This document shows positions 59,841 to 64,000 of a DNA stretch of 64,000 nt, piece by piece. The notes beneath the pieces were generated by a model. The model was not told the origin of the DNA. It saw only the letters and a program-made list of their open reading frames with translations, and did no database searches. Each line of letters starts with the position of its first letter. Positions within the stretch are counted from its first letter, which is position 1. The stretch lies in assembly GCA_051953655.1 (NCBI GenBank), contig JBQCIO010000141.1, positions 1 to 64,000 of the forward strand. The letters run 5' to 3'. The translations under genes were made by a program, and so were the position numbers. This stretch comes from JBQCHF01 sp051953655 (lineage in GTDB: Bacteria > Actinomycetota > Actinomycetes > Motilibacterales > Motilibacteraceae).

Positions 59841-61694
59841 ATGACGTCTTCCTCGCTGCGCCGCGGTGCCCGCGTCCGCGCGCCCGAGCTGGTGGGCCGT
59901 GGCGGCTGGATCGGCACCGGCGGCCAGCCGGTCGACCTCGCGACGCTGCGCGGCAAGATCGTGCTGCTCGACTTCTGGACCTTCTGCTGCGTCAACTGCC
60001 TGCACGTGCTGGACGAGCTGCGGCCGCTGGAGGAGCGGTTCGCCGACGTGCTGGTCACCGTCGGCGTCCACTCGCCCAAGTTCGTGCACGAGGCCGACCA
60101 CGACGCCGTGCTGGCGGCGGTGGAGCGCTACGAGGTGCACCACCCGGTCCTCGACGACCCGGACCTGACCACCTGGAAGGCCTACGCCGTGCGCGCCTGG
60201 CCCACGCTGGTGGTCGTCGACCCCGAGGGCTACGTCGTCGCGCAGATGTCCGGCGAGGGTCACGCGCACAACCTCGAGGCGCTGCTGCAGGAGCTGGTCG
60301 CCGAGCACGAGGCCAAGGGCACGCTGCACCGCGGCGACGGCCCCTACGTCCCGCCGCCGCCCGCCCCCACCGAGCTGCGCTTCCCCGGCAAGGTGATCGC
60401 GCTGCCGGACGGCTCCTACCTCGTGTCGGACACGAAGCACCACAGCCTGGTGCAGCTCGACGCCGACGGTGAGACGGTGCTGCGCCGGATCGGCACCGGT
60501 GAGCGGGGGCTGACGGACGGGGCCGCCGACGTCGCCCGGTTCTCCGAGCCGCAGGGGCTGTGCCTGCTGCCCGACGAGGTCCGCCAGCGGGTGGGCTACG
60601 ACGTCGTGGTCGCCGACAGCGTCAACCACGCCCTGCGCGGGCTGGTGCTGGCGACCGGCGAGGTGCGCACCGTGGCCGGCACCGGCCGGCAGTGGATGCA
60701 GGGCGACCCGAAGCCTTCGGACACCGACCCGCTCACGCCGCTGTCCACCCCCTGGGACGTCGCCTGGTTCCCGGCGCTGAACGAGGTCGTCGTCGCGATG
60801 GCCGGCATCCACCAGCTGTGGCGGTTCGACCCGGTCACCCCGGCGCTGGCCGTGTGGGCCGGCACCACGAACGAGGGCCTCGTCGACGGCGACGCACCGA
60901 CCGCCTGGTTCGCGCAGACCTCCGGGCTGACCTCGTCGGCCGACGGACGGACGCTGTGGATCGCCGACTCCGAGACGTCGTCGCTGCGGCGGATCACCAA
61001 CGGCGTGGTGCACACCGAGGTCGGCAAGGGGCTGTTCGACTTCGGGCACGTGGACGGCCCGGCCGACGAGGCGCTGCTGCAGCACCCGCTCGGCGTCACC
61101 GTGCTGCCAGACGGCAGCGTGGCGGTGAGCGACACCTACAACGGCGCGGTGCGCCGCTACGACCCGACCACCGGCGAGGTCTCCACCCTGGCGACCGGCC
61201 TGGCCGAGCCCAGCGACGCCGTCGTGGTGGACGGCGACCTGCTCGTGGTCGAGTCGGCCGCGCACCGGCTGGTGCGCATCGTGCTGCCGGAGGAGGCGAC
61301 GCGGGTGGACGGCGGGGCCTTCCGCACCCAGCGCCCGCCCACCGACGTCGCGCCGGGTCCGCTCGAGCTGGAGGTCGTGTTCGTGCCACCGGCCGGGCAG
61401 AAGCTCGACGACCGCTACGGGCCGTCGACGCACGTCGTCGTCTCGTCCTCCCCTCCCGAGCTGCTGCTCGACGGGACCGGGTCCGGGCCGGAGCTTTCTC
61501 GTTCCCTGGTCATCTCCGACGCGGTGTCGGAGGGGGTGCTGCACGTGTCGGTGCGGGCTGCCTCCTGCGACGACGACCCGGCGATCGAGTTCCCGGCGTG
61601 CCACGTGCACCAGCAGGACTGGGGGGTTCCGGTCCGGGTGGTGGCCGGCGGGGAGGACCGGTTGGCGTTGGTGCTGCACGGGATGGACGGGTAG
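59841..61694 (+). CDS. thioredoxin-like / NHL-repeat fusion protein
   Basis: 617 residues, ATG at 59841. N-terminal thioredoxin/TlpA domain (about residues 20-165) with C50 and C53 in FWTFCCVNCLHVL and cis-Pro region AWPTLVVVDPEG. The rest (about 180-500) is an NHL beta-propeller: repeated PDGSYLVSDTKHHSLVQLD, PDGSVAVSDTYNGAVRRYD. A C-terminal beta domain follows. This is the architecture of vertebrate NHLRC2-type proteins, also present in actinobacteria. No signal peptide is visible, so cytoplasmic. A redox role is inferred from the CVNC motif; the partner is unknown. Confidence 0.9.
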   Translation: MTSSSLRRGARVRAPELVGRGGWIGTGGQPVDLATLRGKIVLLDFWTFCCVNCLHVLDELRPLEERFADVLVTVGVHSPKFVHEADHDAVLAAVERYEVHHPVLDDPDLTTWKAYAVRAWPTLVVVDPEGYVVAQMSGEGHAHNLEALLQELVAEHEAKGTLHRGDGPYVPPPPAPTELRFPGKVIALPDGSYLVSDTKHHSLVQLDADGETVLRRIGTGERGLTDGAADVARFSEPQGLCLLPDEVRQRVGYDVVVADSVNHALRGLVLATGEVRTVAGTGRQWMQGDPKPSDTDPLTPLSTPWDVAWFPALNEVVVAMAGIHQLWRFDPVTPALAVWAGTTNEGLVDGDAPTAWFAQTSGLTSSADGRTLWIADSETSSLRRITNGVVHTEVGKGLFDFGHVDGPADEALLQHPLGVTVLPDGSVAVSDTYNGAVRRYDPTTGEVSTLATGLAEPSDAVVVDGDLLVVESAAHRLVRIVLPEEATRVDGGAFRTQRPPTDVAPGPLELEVVFVPPAGQKLDDRYGPSTHVVVSSSPPELLLDGTGSGPELSRSLVISDAVSEGVLHVSVRAASCDDDPAIEFPACHVHQQDWGVPVRVVAGGEDRLALVLHGMDG

Positions 61695-61761
61695 GCGTCG
61701 GACCCGTCGTCGTACCGGTCGGCGGGCAGGCCCGTCGGCGGCTTCCGGCGCAGCACGGCAC

Positions 61762-61997
61762 GGTCAACGGCGCTGGCGACGGCGGCCGCGGGCGGGTGGC
61801 CGCGTTCCGTTGCCGGCTGCCGGTCCTCCAGGAGCTGAGATCACATGGGTGTCACACCCATACGCATCTATGCCTCTGGGTGTGACACCCATGCGAACCG
61901 TTCCGTATGAGTGGTCCACCCATGCGGTATCGCGACCGGCGGCCGGCTGCGAGAGCATCCCCGAGCGGGGCTCCCTCCGTCACCAGCGCCTTTGACC
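61762..61997. repeat. composite intergenic element C (inverted ends plus long palindrome)
   Basis: In the 407-nt convergent gap after the NHL protein. Ends 61762-61785 and, inverted, 61970-61997 share GGTCAAMGGCGCTGG and GACGG. Inside, CATGGGTGTCACACCCA (61844-61860) and its exact complement (61877-61893) form a perfect 17-bp stem with a 16-nt loop; each arm is itself nearly palindromic. CACCCATRCG recurs at 61855, 61887 and 61918, about 32 nt apart. The inner hairpin lacks the ATAGGTTCG loop of elements A, B and E. Confidence 0.75.
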
Positions 61998-62042
61998 TGG
62001 CACCGCTCGACCGCAGGCGGCACGCGGGGACCCCCCGCACGC

Positions 62043-62086
62043 GAAGGGCGCCCCCACCCGCTTCTCAGCAGGTGAAGACGCCCTTC
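62043..62086 (-). terminator. terminator hairpin downstream of DUF6458 gene
   Basis: GAAGGGCG (62043-62050) pairs with CGCCCTTC (62079-62086), with partial internal pairing between CCCACCCGC and its surroundings. It lies 15 nt beyond the stop of the small membrane protein gene. The GTGAAGGG-type stem resembles that of the hairpins in elements B and E. Confidence 0.55.
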
Positions 62087-62101
62087 ACGCAAGCGCGAGG
62101 C

Positions 62102-62317
62102 TCAGATGTCGTTGTGCACGTGCCGGTCCTCGACCGTCGTGTGGCTGGTGTGGGTGCGCTGGTTGTTCATGACCAGCGCGATGATGATGCCGAGCACGCC
62201 GGCGGCCATGAGGATGTAGCCGACCACGACGAGGTTGACGCCGCTGATGGCGTCCTGCACGGCGAAGCTGAGGATCGCGCCGACCGCGATGAGGAACACG
62301 CTGACGCCGATGCCCAT
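62102..62317 (-). CDS. small membrane protein, DUF6458 type
   Basis: 71 residues. Opens MGIGVSVFLIAVGAILSFAV, then a second hydrophobic segment VVVGYILMAAGVLGIIIALVM and a His/Thr-rich tail (RTHTSHTTVEDRHVHND). This two-helix pattern with MGIGVS start is a widespread actinobacterial family of unknown function. Monocistronic. Confidence 0.85.
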   Translation of the reverse strand: MGIGVSVFLIAVGAILSFAVQDAISGVNLVVVGYILMAAGVLGIIIALVMNNQRTHTSHTTVEDRHVHNDI

Positions 62318-62415
62318 GGTGGACCCTCCCGGTTCCTGGTCCGCGCTCGCGAACCGTCCTGGCCCCTGAGGTACCCGCCCGCCCAGCCGCCTACGCCTGC
62401 ACCCGTGAAACTGAA

Positions 62416-62455
62416 GGAGCGCCCCCTCCCGCGCCGTTGCGGGTGGGGGCGCTCC
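62416..62455 (-). terminator. terminator hairpin after acyl-CoA dehydrogenase
   Basis: GGAGCGCCCCCTCCCGC (62416-62432) and its complement (62439-62455, one mismatch) form a 17-bp stem with a 6-nt loop, 20 nt beyond the acyl-CoA dehydrogenase stop. Confidence 0.75.
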
Positions 62456-62475
62456 TCACGCAGGACGAGGACGTC

Positions 62476-64000
62476 CTAGAACGCGGCCTCGGGCAGGTCC
62501 ATGACGTCGTTGTCGACGGCCTCGGCCACCGCGCGCTGGGCGGACAGCAGCGGCAGGACCTGGCCGGCGAACCACTTGGCCGCGGCCACCTTGCCCTCGT
62601 AGAACGAGCGGTCCTTCTCCGACGCGCCGTCGGACAGACGGGTGATGGCCACCTCGGCCTGGCGGAGCAGCAGCCACGCGACGACGAGGTCGCCCGAGGC
62701 CATGAGTAGGCGAGAGGTGTTCAGGCCCACCTTGTAGATGTTGCGCGGGTCCTCGGCGGCGGTGGTGAGCTGGCCGACCATCGCCCCGACGATGCCCTGG
62801 ACGTCCTCGATCGCCTTGCCCAGCAGGTCGCGCTCGGCGGCGAGGCGGCCGTTGCCGGCGTCACCCTTGGCGAACTCCTGGATCTGCGTCATCAGCGTGG
62901 TCAGCGCCTGGCCCTTGTCCCGCACGATCTTGCGGAAGAAGAAGTCCTGGCCCTGGATGGCCGTGGTGCCCTCGTAGAGGGTGTCGATCTTGGAGTCGCG
63001 GATGTACTGCTCGAGCGGGTAGTCCTGCAGGAAGCCCGACCCGCCGTAGGTCTGCAGTGACTCGGCGCCCAGCAGGGCGTAGGACTTCTCCGAGCCGTAG
63101 CCCTTGACGATGGGCAGCAGCAGGTCGTTGAGCCGCTCGAGCAGCTGCACGTCCTCGTCGGCCGCCTCGCCCACCGCGATCGCGTCCTGGATGGTCGCGG
63201 TGTAGAGCACCAGCGCGCGCATGCCCTCGGCGTAGGCCTTCTGCGTCATGAGCGAGCGGCGCACGTCGGGGTGGTGGGTGATGGTGACCCGCGGCGCGGT
63301 CTTATCGGTCATCTGGGTCAGGTCCGCGCCCTGCACCCGGTTCTTCGCGTAGTCCAGCGCGTTGAGGTAGCCGGTGGACAGGGTGGCGATCGCCTTGGTG
63401 CCGACCATCATCCGGGCCGACTCGATGATCTTGAACATCTGGGCGATGCCGTCGTGCACCTCGCCGACCAGCCAGCCCTGAGCCGGGATGCCGTCGATCT
63501 CGCCGAAGCGCAGCTCGCAGGTGGTGGAGACCTTCAGGCCCATCTTGTGCTCGACATTGGTGACGAAGGCGCCGTTGCGCTCGCCCAGTTCGCCGGTCTC
63601 GGCGTCGAAGTGGAACTTGGGCACGAAGAACAGCGACAGGCCCTTGGTGCCCGGGCCGCCGGCGCCCTCGACGCCCTCGGGGCGGGCGAGCACCAGGTGG
63701 ATGATGTTCTCGGTCATGTCGTGCTCGGCCGAGGTGATGAAGCGCTTCACGCCCTCGATGTGCCAGGAGCCGTCCGGCTGCGGGATCGCCTTGGTACGGC
63801 CCGCGCCGACGTCGGAGCCGGCGTCGGGCTCGGTGAGGACCATGGTGGACCCCCACTGCTTCTCGGCCATGAGCTGCGCCCAGCGCTTCTGCTCCGGCGT
63901 GCCGAGGTCCCACACGATCTTCGCGAAGCCGGCGCCGGCGGCGAACATGTGGATGGCCGGGTTGGCGCCGAGCACCATCTCGTGGGCGGCCCAGCGCACC
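62476..64000 (-). CDS. acyl-CoA dehydrogenase (partial, N-terminus off window)
   Basis: At least 507 residues are visible; the start lies beyond the right edge (family members of this class have about 600). FAD-dependent dehydrogenase of the long type with a C-terminal extension: [23 protein letters not shown] and [16 protein letters not shown] bind the flavin and substrate, [13 protein letters not shown] and [27 protein letters not shown] follow, and [37 protein letters not shown] carries the region of the catalytic base in the segment LYEGTTAIQ. It oxidises acyl-CoA to enoyl-CoA in beta-oxidation. A strong hairpin follows its stop. Confidence 0.93.
   Translation of the reverse strand, partial: VRWAAHEMVLGANPAIHMFAAGAGFAKIVWDLGTPEQKRWAQLMAEKQWGSTMVLTEPDAGSDVGAGRTKAIPQPDGSWHIEGVKRFITSAEHDMTENIIHLVLARPEGVEGAGGPGTKGLSLFFVPKFHFDAETGELGERNGAFVTNVEHKMGLKVSTTCELRFGEIDGIPAQGWLVGEVHDGIAQMFKIIESARMMVGTKAIATLSTGYLNALDYAKNRVQGADLTQMTDKTAPRVTITHHPDVRRSLMTQKAYAEGMRALVLYTATIQDAIAVGEAADEDVQLLERLNDLLLPIVKGYGSEKSYALLGAESLQTYGGSGFLQDYPLEQYIRDSKIDTLYEGTTAIQGQDFFFRKIVRDKGQALTTLMTQIQEFAKGDAGNGRLAAERDLLGKAIEDVQGIVGAMVGQLTTAAEDPRNIYKVGLNTSRLLMASGDLVVAWLLLRQAEVAITRLSDGASEKDRSFYEGKVAAAKWFAGQVLPLLSAQRAVAEAVDNDVMDLPEAAF

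Overview
The window is chromosomal DNA of a very GC-rich actinobacterium. By eye roughly three quarters of the bases are G or C, third codon positions are nearly all G/C, GTG starts are common, and many genes overlap as ATGA or GTGA. The gene families (NrtR-type Nudix regulator, mycothiol-linked MDMPI-fold protein, cytochrome bd with a Rex operator, a GlnR-type nitrogen box, DosR-like palindromes, MEDS/STAS proteins, many PAS/GGDEF proteins) fit the Frankiales/Geodermatophilales side of Actinobacteria, for example Blastococcus, Modestobacter or Geodermatophilus. That placement is inference. No tRNA, rRNA, CRISPR array, prophage, integrase or transposase gene was found.

Layout, left to right. 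1-7358: sugar utilisation locus with a divergent GH2 beta-mannosidase (cut by the left edge), LacI regulator, ABC importer (binding protein plus two permeases, no ATPase), an FAD oxidoreductase and a stand-alone DeoR-type HTH protein. 7382-9855: MEDS-STAS protein, a degenerate GGDEF protein and an unknown. 9928-14165: PHB-depolymerase-like lipoprotein, small membrane protein, then the NAD salvage operon pncB-pncA-nrtR. 14547-17224: amtB-glnK behind a GlnR box, divergent from a CtaG-like protein. 17248-22553: hydrolase, a STAS/degenerate phosphatase pair, and a CseB/CseC-like two-component system with a GerMN lipoprotein. 22558-27565: LapA-like protein, MFS transporter, PPK2 and a PAS-PAS-GGDEF-EAL protein. 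27817-34024: hypoxia/dormancy-type cluster (Acg-type nitroreductase, zinc alcohol dehydrogenase, universal stress protein, FMN-binding protein, beta-CASP nuclease, CBS protein), four of whose promoters carry GGGAC-N4-GTCCC-like palindromes. 34142-43232: hybrid sensor kinase, fructosamine kinase and LMW-PTP pair, PAP2 protein, sugar porter, HisC-type aminotransferase, cupin and an unknown. 43311-50498: EamA exporter divergent from cydABDC, with a near-perfect Rex operator and a perfect DosR-like palindrome between them. 51108-64000: thioesterase, a repetitive surface protein behind a WhiG/FliA-like promoter, a three-gene 2-oxoacid dehydrogenase operon, and a housekeeping stretch ending in a truncated acyl-CoA dehydrogenase.

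The most unusual feature is a family of composite intergenic elements. Four spaces (14290-14492, 33037-33328, 50553-50965, 61762-61997) are bounded by inverted copies of a sequence with core GGCGCTGGTGACGG, and a fifth (27626-27793) has one end. All lie downstream of genes, four of the five between convergent genes. Three of them hold hairpins whose stems differ but whose apical loop (C/A)ATAGGTTCG is conserved. They look like non-autonomous mobile repeats, structured transcription-end elements, or both; I know of no named family that matches.

Regulation reads as coherent: LacI-type sites in the sugar locus, GlnR at amtB-glnK, NrtR on NAD salvage, and Rex plus DosR-like sites on the low-oxygen genes, with cydABDC and the 28-34 kb cluster possibly sharing one hypoxia regulon.
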